Assembly (NCBI RefSeq): GCF_026262505.1
Contig: NC_067207.1
Span: 27,434,082 to 27,498,081, forward strand
Reading direction: 5' to 3'
Origin: Trichomonas vaginalis G3
Taxonomy: Eukaryota; Parabasalia; Trichomonadida; Trichomonadidae
DNA length: 64,000 nt
This document shows, one piece after another, positions 1 through 9,104 of the stretch. A program made the translations under genes and the position numbers. The notes beneath the pieces were generated by a model that ran no database searches, was not told the origin of the DNA, and saw only the letters and a program-made list of their open reading frames with translations. Positions within the stretch are counted from its first letter, which is position 1; each line of letters begins with the position of its first letter.

Positions 1-152
1 TAAAGGACCTATTGAACTAGCAACTTAAATGTACCAAAGCCACTTATTGGATTTATGAGGGATTGTTGTTTTGCCATTCAGGTGCGTGCTAATGGAATCC
101 AATAATAAGATTAGATGACTATAACTTAGCTGCGGACGACAGTGAGGAATAA
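1..152 (+). pseudogene. capsid-like protein, 3' end (element I)
   Basis: The last part of a capsid-like gene, matching the end of the 458-aa gene at 4845-6221. Only the C-terminal tail lies in the window, so function is taken from that copy. It is followed 27 bases later by the membrane-protein candidate, the same spacing style as in element II. Confidence 0.55.
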
Positions 153-179
153 AGGATGAACGTTTTTTAAAGCTTATAA

Positions 180-649
180 ATGAGTTCTTCATCAAGCTCT
201 CGTGAACCTTCACCATCTATGAAACAAACTTTACCAAACGATTATGGAGCACCTATTGAATATTTCTTACGAGCTGCACAATGGCAAAGAGCAGTCTCAC
301 CAAGGTTAGGTGTTCCACCAGCTCCTGTCAAAAATAGCATTTGGTCAAGTCCTTATATAAGATAGGTCTCCCACTAGGTTTGCTAGCTACAGCAGGAGCA
401 GTTATGATGTTGAAAAGAAATAAAGCAAATGTTGTAAAATAATACTGAAGTAGCTGAAGTTAAACAAACTCCAACACCTTCGCCAAAACCAACGTCAAAA
501 CCAACGCCTTCACAAGCAAAACCTTCAATGACTCCTGAACCTATGGAAGTACAAACTCCTATTCAAAAGTAACTCCTAAACCGACTCCAACATTTAAACC
601 AGAACCTACTCCTCAAATAAATCGTAAAACTCCTGCGTTTCCTTACTGA
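180..649 (+). pseudogene. Pro/Thr-rich membrane-protein candidate (element I, interrupted)
   Basis: Second copy of the gene at 6252-6710. The Ser-rich N-terminus and the Pro/Thr/Lys-rich tail are both recognisable, but the reading frame is not continuous in this copy. See the element II entry for the description. Confidence 0.55.
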
Positions 650-698
650 AAAAAATAACGTTATTTTTATTTAATATTAAAAATTTTATTTGATTGAA

Positions 699-935
699 AT
701 GACGACTAAAGTCACTGAAGCAATGAAACAAAAGTTTTTGGTAGAATACATTAAATCAGGAACTATTCCAGAAGGTTTTTACATTCATACTATGAAGGAT
801 GTAGAGTTCAGTTTAGAAAGATAAAGCAACCATTAGATAAAGAAGGAATTTTGAGAAAGATTAAACTTCATGAGGACACATTGCTGAACTTAAGAAGAAG
901 TTAGAAGAGTTGGAGAAAGAGAGAAGTGAGAATAA
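699..935 (+). pseudogene. small coiled-coil protein (element I, interrupted)
   Basis: Copy of the 78-aa gene at 6759-6995, including the start MTTKVTEAMKQK and the Leu/Glu/Lys heptad-like end. Frame not continuous in this copy. Confidence 0.5.
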
Positions 936-964
936 AGCAATGAATTCAACAGGGTGAAAAAAGA

Positions 965-998
965 GGTGAAAAAAGAGGTGAGATCTCACACTTCACCT
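965..998. terminator. palindromic hairpin after coiled-coil gene (element I)
   Basis: Imperfect version of the hairpin at 7025-7058, built on the core GAGGTGAGATCTCAC. It lies just past a gene end, so a 3'-end-forming or stabilising role is possible but unproven. Confidence 0.35.
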
Positions 999-1086
999 AA
1001 ATTTATTTTTGTGCTATGTTTTCATACGTGTGAGGGTGGTGATATCATTATTTTTAAGTTTATTTTTTAAGTTTATTTTTAAATAA

Positions 1087-1455
1087 ATGACGAAAACTAT
1101 TGAGATAACAAACTACAACGGTCATGAGTTCAAGAATTTGTTCTTCGTTCCTCGTGAAAATACATTCTATCAGATACGAGGGAGAAAGGGTAAAGTTAGT
1201 TTGAGCGTTTATGACAAAGAGCATTATGGAAGATATATACAAGCAATAGATACAAACGGTAAACGTGTTTCATTAGCTTTGTCAAAACTTACTAACATTT
1301 ATTTTGACAGTGACTTTGACTCTGACGATTCGAGCACAAGCGATACTGAAGAATATGAACTATGTGTGAAGCACAGCAATGGAAGAGTTGCAATACTTTT
1401 TGTAAGTGAGAACGTTTATTTTTTTACAGTAGTGAAGTCGTTTGTGAAAACGTAG
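1087..1455 (+). CDS. unknown 122-aa acidic protein, last gene of element I
   Basis: An intact open frame of 122 codons whose ATG follows a doubled TTTATTTTT motif directly, the same start context as other Polinton genes here. The protein begins MTKTIEITNYNGHEF, is beta-rich in appearance, and has an Asp/Ser-rich acidic stretch at about residues 76-91 (DSDFDSDDSSTSDTEE). I recognise no family. It occupies the place that element II gives to an unrelated gene on the other strand, so it is a lineage-variable cargo gene next to the element's terminus. Its frame is whole although its neighbours are broken. Confidence 0.55.
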   Translation: MTKTIEITNYNGHEFKNLFFVPRENTFYQIRGRKGKVSLSVYDKEHYGRYIQAIDTNGKRVSLALSKLTNIYFDSDFDSDDSSTSDTEEYELCVKHSNGRVAILFVSENVYFFTVVKSFVKT

Positions 1456-1610
1456 TGAGGTGAAGTGGTTGGCGGCTTTATAAATATTTAAGGTTAAGTT
1501 AGTGTTGTCGTTTGTGTTGTAAAATATATGTTAACGGTTTTGTAAATTGTCAAACCGTTATCTTGGGTAAGGTGGAACGCAGTGCCACCATAACCAAGAT
1601 AGGTATACTA
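1456..1610. repeat. terminal block of Polinton lineage 1 (element I)
   Basis: Shares about 150 bp with 7640-7850, including AATATTTAAGGTTAAGTT and GGTAAGGTGGAACGCAGTGC. Both copies stop matching at about the same place, next to unrelated DNA, which suggests that this is the element's terminal repeat. The opposite end of this lineage is not in the window, so inversion cannot be shown. Confidence 0.5.
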
Positions 1611-1611
1611 A

Positions 1612-3056
1612 CTAAAGTGTTGCTAGTAAAATACAACTTGAATTATTATTTTGTTTTGAATTAACATCACAACCGATACTTTTAAGATATTTAACAACTT
1701 CAAGATGACCTTCTTCTGATGCAACAATTATTGGAGAATATCCGTCATTATCTTTTCTATTGGGATCTGCTCCAACTGAAATAAGATATTTAACTATATC
1801 AATATGGCCATTAAATGATGCACCGCAAATGCAGCCAGAACCATCATTTTGTTTTGAATTCACATCGCAACCAATGCTTTTCAGATATTTAACAACTTCA
1901 AGATGACCTTCTTCTGATGCAAGAATTATTGGGCAGCATCCATCATTCATTTTTTCGTTTGGATTTGCTCCAACTGAAATAAGATATTTCACTATTTCAA
2001 GATGGCCATTAAATGATGCAAGATGTATTGGAGAATATGCGTTGCTATTTTTTTCATTTGGATCAGCTCCAACTGAAATAAGATATTTAACTACATTAAG
2101 ATGACCATTTTCTGACGCAATTAAAATACAACATGTAATATCACATCCGATACTTTTCAGATATTTAACCACTTCAAGATGGCCATTTTGTGATGCACGA
2201 AAAATAGGACTATCTCCATTAGTTTTATTACGCCAGTTCTTGTCAATCGGTTTTCAATAAATATTTTAACGATGTCAAGACGTCCATTAGCTGATGAAAA
2301 AGTAAGCAATTATTTCCGTTTTTATCAATTGCATTTGTCACATCCTGATCGGTAAGAGAATTTAACAAATTGGAAATCCCATTAATACATGCTTCAAGCA
2401 AGATTTATTTTCATCTGAGTTTCGCTTTTCACTAATCCAACTGCACATGAAATAGGCATTTTAATATTATCACGCTTCTTTGTAAGTCCTTCAAGGAAAT
2501 TATCACGCTTTTTAGAAATTCTTTAAGGAAAATGTAAGCTGTGTCAAAATCTGACTTCCAATGGAATTTCATGTATTGTCGTAATTTTATTGATTCTTTG
2601 TTGTAATTGATTATTTTCATTATGACATTGAATATTTCGTTCATGAGTTGTGCATTTTGAATATTAAATTGTTATATTTCATTTGAAGTTGTGTTTGATA
2701 TTTTGAAGTTGTGTTTGATTTTTTTGATTTTCTATGTGTTTAGTAAAAAATCTATTAATCCAGATGATGATTCAAGTTTCAAACAGGTTTTCGTAGGTTT
2801 TAAGAATATTAATAGCGTCTTCAAATGATGTAACACAAACTTTGCATTTTTTTGAACAAATTTATATAATTTTGGTAATGAATATTTTTGTTTTACCTTG
2901 CAAAAGAAGAGTTTTGAAAAGAGTTGGATCAAGATTTGCTTTCTCTAAAATGTTTGGAATGTTTTCTTGATCAATAATTATCAAAAAAGTTTTTTGATCG
3001 ATATATGTTTGAATATTTTTTGATATAGGTCTATATATAAAAGAAAGACTCATCAC
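1612..3056 (-). pseudogene. host ankyrin-repeat protein, truncated and frameshifted
   Basis: Read on the minus strand, 1612-2172 encodes at least five consecutive ankyrin repeats in one frame, of the form SxNGHLEVVKYLISVGADPNEK. Further repeat remnants lie at 2173-2340 in other frames. The upstream part (2432-3056) carries an N-terminal region beginning MMSLSFIYRPISKNIQTYID, which resembles the helical N-terminal module of the large trichomonad ankyrin family (DUF3447-like), broken into several frames. The open frame ends at a stop at 1612-1614, exactly where the Polinton end meets it, so the 3' end was probably lost at that junction. The host family is very large in Trichomonas, and loss of one member is unremarkable. 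Function would be protein-protein binding; no catalytic domain is seen. Confidence 0.8.
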
Positions 3057-3371
3057 AAAAAAATTATCAGATTTTTTCTGACCAAACGGTCTCTATCGTC
3101 AACTTTACTATCAAAATAAAGTAGCTTGATGTTTTTAAAATTAATTCTCAATCTCATTGTTTTAATGAAATTCTACTCAAAGATTCTGAAATTTAGAATT
3201 AAGAACATCAAAAATTCATTTAATAAGGAGAAAGGACAGACTAGCCCATTGTCACTTTTTTAATTTAGCAAAGGACGCTTATGGAGTGGAGTTTTTGGGT
3301 AAATCTGATTTGCTTATAAATGAAATAAAATCAAAAGAAACCATATTGGCATTATATTATGCAAAATAAAT
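3057..3371. other. intergenic DNA with a short gene-tail remnant
   Basis: No intact gene. On the plus strand about 3255-3369 reads as an uninterrupted stretch ending LALYYAK and a stop, with no credible start. It looks like the 3' end of a decayed host gene. Otherwise AT-rich without visible signals. Confidence 0.3.
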
Positions 3372-3715
3372 GATCTTACTTAGTACTTTTAAAGTTAATT
3401 TCAGAAAAAATTTGAACACAATGTATCCGGCACACATACAAGTGGTGTACAACCAAAAATATAAGTTGGTTTAAACATATATTGCTATATCTCATATCTT
3501 ACTTAGTACTTTTAAAGTTAATTTCAAGAAAAAATTTGACACAATGGTATCCGGCACATACAAGTGGTGTAAAACAAAATATAAGTTGGTTTAAACATAT
3601 ATTGCTATATCTCATGATCTTACTTAATACTTTTAAAGTTAATTTCAGAAAAAAATTTGAACACAATGGTATCCGGCAATACAAGTGGTGTACACCAAAA
3701 TTTCATATCCCTAGT
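3372..3715. repeat. three tandem repeats of about 122 bp
   Basis: Units begin near 3372, 3494 and 3615 and share CTTACTTAGTACTTTTAAAG, a TATCCGGCA segment and ACAAGTGGTGTA. Units differ by small insertions and deletions. The open frames that cross them on either strand are products of the repeat and are not called as genes. Confidence 0.75.
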
Positions 3716-3867
3716 TTTACATTTAATGTTTAGTTTATTTCACCTAATTTTCAAAGATCAAAATTTGAATTAGAAGGCCAAGCTATTCAAAACAACGAAC
3801 CAAGCTTATCAAAATAAGACCAATATATTCAAATATTCCTTTATTCTTTCCAAATCATTTCATTTTA

Positions 3868-4587
3868 ATGCAGATCCAAGATCACGAACTCACATATATC
3901 GAGTGCTTAAGTATGGAGTGCAACAAGAAATACAAGCAGGTTGTAGTTATTCATATAAAACTAGGAAAGAAAGAAATCAAATCCAATAATTGTAAGTGGC
4001 CGAATTGTCCATGTCGCTTCCTTGTTGATACACTTCCCGATGAACAAGTACACAATACGAAAATGTATTAACACCCACAATCATTTCTGCTCCTTTTCCA
4101 AACAAATCACAAACAAATTACATCATATTTTTCTAGATCTTATTTAACAAGATATTTTGAATCAAATCAAGACCGTGTTTACGCACAATTAAGGTGTTTC
4201 AAAGATCTTTAATATCCCATTTGAGAGTGGGATCATTCCGGAAATGTTTCACAATCTACAATGCTTTAAAAAAAGTTTTTTCTAAACGCCTTCATTGCAA
4301 CAATACCCGTTTCTCAGCGGATGATGTTACATCTCTTGCAATTTTTGCGACATGGTTTAGAAGTCTATTCTCCAGATGATCTCATCGAGTTTTATTTCAC
4401 GAGCCAAGATCGTAATGATTTTTCTATTACGCCCCATCCGAAGCAAATGCTTTTTCACATCACAATACAAACTTATCACATTGATTCCACTTATAAGCTC
4501 TTGCGCTCTCGCATACCATTTTATGCCGTTCACTGGCAAATTCGGAATCAATTGTTTTTCCGGTTTTTGTATTTTTCGTTGGCCCAT
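3868..4587 (+). pseudogene. Mutator-like (MULE) transposase remnant
   Basis: The first part (3868-4080) has a Cys/His segment, CKWPNCPCRFLV followed in another frame by an HPHNH-like stretch, which fits a FLYWCH/WRKY-type DNA-binding zinc module. Downstream (4321-4587) is YHIDSTYKLL then IPFYAVH, which matches the first catalytic Asp region of MULE transposases, where a DxTYK motif is followed by a P-hydrophobic-G/H turn. Several frame changes separate the two parts and the sequence runs into the N gap, so the rest of the catalytic domain is absent. It is a dead DNA-transposon copy. No terminal repeats are visible. Confidence 0.55.
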
Positions 4588-4687
4588 NNNNNNNNNNNNN
4601 NNNNNNNNNNNNNNNNNNNNNNNNNNNNNNNNNNNNNNNNNNNNNNNNNNNNNNNNNNNNNNNNNNNNNNNNNNNNNNNNNNNNNNN
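4588..4687. other. 100-N assembly gap
   Basis: A run of exactly 100 N, the conventional size for a gap of unknown length. The MULE remnant and element II are therefore joined only by scaffolding. Open frames crossing it are meaningless there. Confidence 0.98.
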
Positions 4688-6221
4688 ATATTCATCAGAT
4701 TCGCTCATATTTCAATATCATAGACAATGCAGTTCAAATTGGTGACACTAATAGAAATATTCTGACGCAAAGATTCCATCACAACCTGGAACTGCTAAAG
4801 ATAACACATGGGTAACATTCAATCTCTCACCTCCTGGTGAAAATATGTTGGACCTTTACAATACATTCATTACGTATAAAATGGAAGGTCAATTTATTGT
4901 AGATAAAGAAATTGGTTCAGGTTCCAATAAAACAAACCCACCAGGATTTTGGATTGGTTTCGATGACGCTTTCTATGCAGTTGCTGGATATCAAATCCTT
5001 GCAAATGGTCGTATCGTATATTCTCAAGACAACGCAAGAGAAGAAGCATATATAACTTCAAACTCACAAACTACCGAACAAATAAAGAAAGTAGATGTTT
5101 TCTCAAAGACTCGACATGAAGATGTATGGAGTCATTCGGGAACATGCAGAACAGGACAAATTGTTAGTGGTCCAATTACAGCAGGAAAATCATTTGATTT
5201 TAAGCTTCGTTTAAGAATTCCTGTTAGAAAATTCCTTCCATTAGAAGCTATTCGATTTATTCCAGCTTTTGCAGGAAACATTCAGCTTAAAGTAAAGTTC
5301 AGTAGCGACGCCTTACAATGCACATCTATATCTGTAAATGATATCATTGCTTTCAATCCAACTCTTAAAGTTGCATTTGCTTCAGATTCAAATCCACCGA
5401 CAAATAAATTTGTTCCATGGAATGAACCATTCACTATGATAACGAAGGCAGTAGAAGCTAGTGGAACAGTTACTATTACAACTGTAACCCAGCAACTATT
5501 TCGAACAAAGATGGATTTTAATGAATGTTTCATTCATCCAAAGTCATTCTCTTTAGACCCTAACATTTATACAGAACTTGTAGAACATTATACAAACGAG
5601 GCTTTATGTTTTCCTGTTAAAGTTATGGATTGGATTCCTATGGACGGTTCATTCTCAAAGAATACAGATAGTTCAAGTGCAACATTTACAGCAGCTTATA
5701 CGCCTATTAATGTTAAAAGTATTTGGGCACTATTTAGAAAGAAAGACAACTATTATGTTAATTTTGAGAACCTTAAGTTTAAATATCTTCAGCTTTCCAT
5801 GGGAGCTTATGGAAATATGCCTGCAGAACCTGAAAAATCATATGGACCTGTATTTTATGAAATGGTTGCGAACACTTGCAATACAAACAATGATATGATA
5901 GGATTTAATGAAGATGTTATGAGGTCATTGGTGGATGATGGTAGTGTGGAACATAAATGGGATAGCTATGACAACACACATTTCTTATGTGGTTTTCCAA
6001 AAGAAGTGGACTTTTGCTTCCAGCAAGGTCAAACATCTACTGCTCCAATAACATACAAATTGTCTGTTAAAGGACCTATTGAACTAGCAACTGAAAACGT
6101 ACCAAAGCCACTTATTGGATTTATGAGGGATTGTTGCTTTGCCATTCAGGTGCGTGCTAATGGCATCCCCATAATAAGATTAGATGACTATAACTTAGCT
6201 ACGGACGACAGTGAGGAATAA
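4688..6221 (+). CDS. capsid-like protein (probable double jelly-roll major capsid)
   Basis: A 458-codon open frame runs from the ATG at 4845. Coding-like sequence continues upstream towards the gap (TWVTFNLSPPGEN precedes that Met), so the true N-terminus lies at or before the gap. The segment FKLRLRIPVRKFLP, ending in a hydrophobic strand and followed by GNIQLKVKFSS, matches the pattern of Polinton and virophage major capsid proteins, in which an I-P-L type strand precedes an aromatic-rich loop and the second jelly roll. A similar pattern (FDMIIPVNDLLAF) occurs in the lineage-2 capsid-like gene. The protein would form the icosahedral shell. The length is that expected for the C-terminal two thirds or more of such a protein. 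The family call is inferred from pattern, not from a profile search. Confidence 0.55.
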
Positions 6222-6227
6222 AGGATG

Positions 6228-6251
6228 AACGTTTATTTTTAAAGCTTATAA
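6228..6251 (+). promoter_or_regulatory. Polinton-type AT-rich start motif
   Basis: GTTTATTTTTAAAGCTTATAA ends directly at the ATG. The same TTTATTTTT plus AT-rich spacer plus AAATG layout precedes most genes of both Polinton lineages here, which suggests an element-specific promoter with a very short leader. Confidence 0.5.
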
Positions 6252-6710
6252 ATGAGTTCTTCATCAAGCTCTCGCGAACCTTCACCATCTATGAAACAAA
6301 CTTTACCAAACGATTATGGAGCACCTATTGAATATTTCTTACGAGCTGCACAATGGCAAAGAGCAGTCTCACCAAGGTTAGGTGTTCCACCAACTCCTGT
6401 CAAAAATAGCATTTGGTCAAGTCCTTATATAAAATATGGTCTCCCACTAGGTTTGCTAGCTACAGCAGGAGCAGTTATGATGTTGAAAAGAAATAAAGCA
6501 AATGTTGTAAATAATACTGAAGTAGCTGAAGTTAAACAAACTCCAACGCCTTCGCCAAAACCAACGCCTTCACAAGCAAAACCTTCAATGACTCCTGAAC
6601 CTATGGAAGTACAAACTCCTGTTCAAAAGTCAACTCCTAAACCGACTCCAACATTTAAACCAGAACCTACTCCTCAAATAAATCGTAAAACTCCTGCGTT
6701 TCCTTACTGA
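6252..6710 (+). CDS. Pro/Thr-rich protein with one membrane segment
   Basis: 152 aa, start MSSSSSSREPSPSMKQ. Residues about 58-73 (GLPLGLLATAGAVMML) form a single hydrophobic, Gly/Ala-rich segment followed by KRNK, consistent with a membrane anchor. From about residue 90 the chain is low-complexity Pro/Thr/Lys (PTPSPKPTPSQ). Lying 30 bases after the capsid-like gene, it is most simply a minor virion or membrane-interacting protein, but I recognise no family. It has a broken sister copy at 180-649. The start follows the AT-rich motif at 6228-6251. Confidence 0.6.
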   Translation: MSSSSSSREPSPSMKQTLPNDYGAPIEYFLRAAQWQRAVSPRLGVPPTPVKNSIWSSPYIKYGLPLGLLATAGAVMMLKRNKANVVNNTEVAEVKQTPTPSPKPTPSQAKPSMTPEPMEVQTPVQKSTPKPTPTFKPEPTPQINRKTPAFPY

Positions 6711-6758
6711 AAAAATAACGTTATTTTTATTTTATTTGAACATTTTATTTAGAGTAAA

Positions 6759-6995
6759 ATGACGACTAAAGTCACTGAAGCAATGAAACAAAAGTTTTTG
6801 GTAGAATACATTAAATCAGGAACTATTCCAGAAGGTTTTTACGTTCATACTATGAAGGATGGTAGAGTTCAGTTTAGAAAGATAAAGCAACCATTAGATA
6901 AAGAAGGTATATTAAGGAAGATTAAACTTCATGAGGACAACATTGCTGAACTTAGGAAGAAGTTAGAAGAGTTGGAGAAAGGAAGAGAGTTATAA
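6759..6995 (+). CDS. 78-aa coiled-coil protein
   Basis: Starts MTTKVTEAMKQK. The N-terminal half contains SGTIPEGFYVHTMKDGRVQFR. The C-terminal half, from about residue 50, is a heptad-patterned helix (ILRKIKLHEDNIAELRKK) rich in Leu, Glu and Lys. No known family. It sits between the membrane-protein candidate and a strong palindromic hairpin and has a broken sister at 699-935. Being small, charged and helical suits a structural or DNA-associated accessory role, but this is inference. Confidence 0.55.
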   Translation: MTTKVTEAMKQKFLVEYIKSGTIPEGFYVHTMKDGRVQFRKIKQPLDKEGILRKIKLHEDNIAELRKKLEELEKGREL

Positions 6996-7024
6996 AGCAA
7001 TGAATTCAACAAGGTGAAAAAACA

Positions 7025-7058
7025 GGTGAAAAAAGAGGTGAGATCTCACCTCTTCACC
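7025..7058. terminator. 22-bp perfect palindrome within an 18-bp-stem hairpin
   Basis: Core AAGAGGTGAGATCTCACCTC continuing TT (7033-7054) is its own reverse complement, and GGTGAA/TTCACC outside extends the stem. It lies between the convergent coiled-coil gene and the 144-aa gene. A shared 3'-end processing or termination signal for both strands is the simplest reading. Element I has a slightly degraded copy at 965-998. Confidence 0.45.
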
Positions 7059-7160
7059 TAAATTTATTTTTGTGCTATGTTTTCATACGTGTGAGGGTGG
7101 TGATATCATTAATTTTTAAGTTTATTTTTTTATAAATGACAGAACAAAAATATAACATTT

Positions 7161-7595
7161 CTACTCAGCAGGAATGAGACCCTTACTGACTATGTATTCG
7201 TTTAATGCTTGATGAAAACAATGGTATATATTATCGTATGGGTATACACAACGTCTGTTTCCATCGTCGTCGTATATGTAGAGCTCAAATCCAGTCCAAC
7301 CTTCTTTTGTACAATATGTAGCTTTATTTAAGTATGCATTTATGTAGATAAGGCAATTTTCTTCATCGCTCCAGAAATAATTTTTGTTCTTTGTTGAAAT
7401 AGTTTTCGTTCCTCTGCGACCATAAGGAATGTATGCAATGAACTTTGCGCCATAAGGGATTGTAATATATTCAGGGTTTCTTTCATCGTCAATGGGTCTG
7501 TCTTTGTTAAAATGCATGTTTCTCTGTTTTACTTGAGTTTTGAATAGTTCACGGAAACGTTCTGGGAAAGAATCATAGTAAATGTAGTCGGACAT
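7161..7595 (-). CDS. unknown 144-aa protein, last gene of element II
   Basis: Begins MSDYIYYDSFPERFRELFK and is rich in Tyr and acidic residues, with GFELYIYDDDGNRRCVYPYD near residues 100-120. The frame is whole. No family recognised; the globular, tyrosine-rich composition suggests a soluble folded protein. The ATG is preceded on its strand by the AT-rich TTTTATTTTTTT-type motif (7596-7645). It replaces the unrelated 122-aa plus-strand gene found at the same place in element I, so this position next to the terminus is variable between members of the lineage. Confidence 0.5.
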   Translation of the reverse strand: MSDYIYYDSFPERFRELFKTQVKQRNMHFNKDRPIDDERNPEYITIPYGAKFIAYIPYGRRGTKTISTKNKNYFWSDEENCLIYINAYLNKATYCTKEGWTGFELYIYDDDGNRRCVYPYDNIYHCFHQALNEYIVSKGLIPAE

Positions 7596-7639
7596 GTCTT
7601 TGTAATGAAATAAAAATTTAAAAAAATAAAAATAAGGTT

Positions 7640-7850
7640 ATTTTTTATTTAGTGAAGTCATTAGTGAATTCGTTAGTGAAGTCGTTTATGTGTCAGATGG
7701 TTTTGTAAATATTTAAGGTTAAGTTGGTGTTATGGTTGTGTTGTAAAATATACGTTACTGGTTTCGTAAAGTGTCAAACCATTATCTTGGGTAAGGTGGA
7801 ACGCAGTGCCACAGTACCCAACTTAGTCTAACTAACTATAAAATCCAAAA
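7640..7850. repeat. terminal block of Polinton lineage 1 (element II)
   Basis: Counterpart of 1456-1610. The match runs through GGTAAGGTGGAACGCAGTGCCA and fades in the AACTAACTA stretch that follows, marking the probable element end. Confidence 0.5.
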
Positions 7851-8280
7851 TTAAAATTATAACAAAAAATTTATGGAAAATTTTAAATTGTGCATATTAC
7901 CCGTAGATTAATTAAAATTGCTGATGTCTTCTAAATTTTTTATTCAAAAAAATGAACTTTTTTTGAGACAGTTTTATTTTAATATGCAATGAAGATTTTA
8001 AAAAATATATTCTTGACAATAGCACGTTATTTGACATTTTGAATTTTTTCAATTCTGATACATGATTGAACCTTCATGATTTTATTAATTGGTTTCTGTA
8101 AAATAATTGTATGAACAAAAAATTAATAAGCATTCAATCGATAAAAATGTTGATGACTCCTTATAATAATTATATAAAACTGATATTTCTTGAGTAAAAT
8201 TTTTCCAATCAAGATTCAATAGCTTTTATCAAAAAGTGATTTGATAGGTTTTCAAAATTTACAATCTATGTTATGTTTGA
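7851..8280. other. AT-rich intergenic DNA
   Basis: No coding potential, RNA gene or clear repeat recognised. It separates the lineage-1 Polinton end from the left terminal repeat of the DNA transposon. Confidence 0.5.
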
Positions 8281-8572
8281 ATTGGGAATTTCTCGCATAT
8301 GTTCGTACATGAGCAAATACTATACCTTTTGCGAATAAAGAATTTTTTCATAAAAAAATTTTTTAGGAATTAGCATATCGGCGTTTTGCGACATTGCCAA
8401 ACGCCAGATTTTAACCCGACATATGAGCATAAGCTCGTATATTGGAATAAACTCGACTTATTCCATATTAAAGTTATTATAATAATAAGGCACTTAATGT
8501 GCAAATCTAATTGAATTAGAAAATGCACATTAAGTGCCTTTTATTGGAATATGTAATACCACATATGGAATA
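8281..8572 (+). repeat. left terminal inverted repeat of the 5-kb transposon
   Basis: Begins ATTGGGAATTTCTCGCATAT. Pairs with 13013-13305 with only scattered differences. It contains an internal hairpin at 8487-8540 (arms AAGGCACTTAATGTGCA and its complement) and a smaller one built on GGCGTTT/AAACGCC, possible transposase-binding structures. Confidence 0.9.
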
Positions 8573-9104
8573 CCGAAATCCGAGCATCAATTAGGAATGA
8601 ACTAGTGCAAATTTTAGAAATACAGTATTATGTTAAATTCAGGATAAAAATTGTTAGAAATTTATATTTACAAATGAGTAAATAAGTATTTTGTAAAGTT
8701 TTCGTTTGATTTTCAAGCTTGTTGGAGAAAAATAATGAAAATAATTATTTATTTAAGCAATTTACACTAAAACTTTTTATGGAAATTGCAGTTCTAGCAA
8801 TGTCTTAGAATTTAATTGTCATTTAAAGTGTGAAATGCATTGATTTGCTAGTGAATGTAAATCGGGAATACAAAATTAATATAAATGAACGAAAAATCTT
8901 CTAAGAACATCCTAAAATCAATCACCCTTTGAGTGGCTTTCATAATATATCTAGATGATAAACCAGAAATTGAACCCGCATATGGGTCCCATTAGGATAA
9001 ATTGTAAACTATTCAAAAATAGTTTACAAAATTAATTTAGGTAATAATAAAATTTTTAATTGAGATAAATTAAAAAAATCTTAGGAGAATGTTATGGATT
9101 TTCT
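8573..9104. other. non-coding interior between left repeat and gene 3' end
   Basis: AT-rich DNA between the left terminal repeat and the stop of the fusion gene. No open frame, structured RNA or repeat recognised. Confidence 0.45.

Larger units (their letters stand above)
1..1610 (+). mobile_element. Polinton lineage 1, element I: right-end fragment
   Basis: This is the right-hand end of a Polinton-type virus-like element cut by the window start. Positions 1-1085 match 6067-7135 of element II at high identity: capsid-gene tail, Pro/Thr-rich protein, coiled-coil protein and a palindromic hairpin. The terminal block 1456-1610 matches 7640-7850. Between these it carries a different last gene from element II. 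It looks broken, with about three breaks in the visible part. It ends against a host ankyrin gene. Assignment to Polintons rests on the capsid-like gene seen more fully in element II and on gene style shared with the complete copies further right. Confidence 0.6.
4688..7850 (+). mobile_element. Polinton lineage 1, element II: right-end fragment
   Basis: This is the right part of a Polinton-type element. Order: capsid-like gene, Pro/Thr-rich membrane-protein candidate, coiled-coil protein (all plus strand), then an unknown gene on the minus strand and a terminal block shared with element I. The left part lies in or beyond the gap. The visible genes mostly have whole frames, with perhaps one break near the gap. 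The lineage is distinct from copies A-C: gene order and proteins differ, but the promoter-like start motif is the same. Confidence 0.65.

Noticed and set aside
4357-4815. Open frames crossing the N run
   Set aside because: Their continuity depends on undefined bases; only the MULE-like part before the gap and the capsid-like part after it have support.
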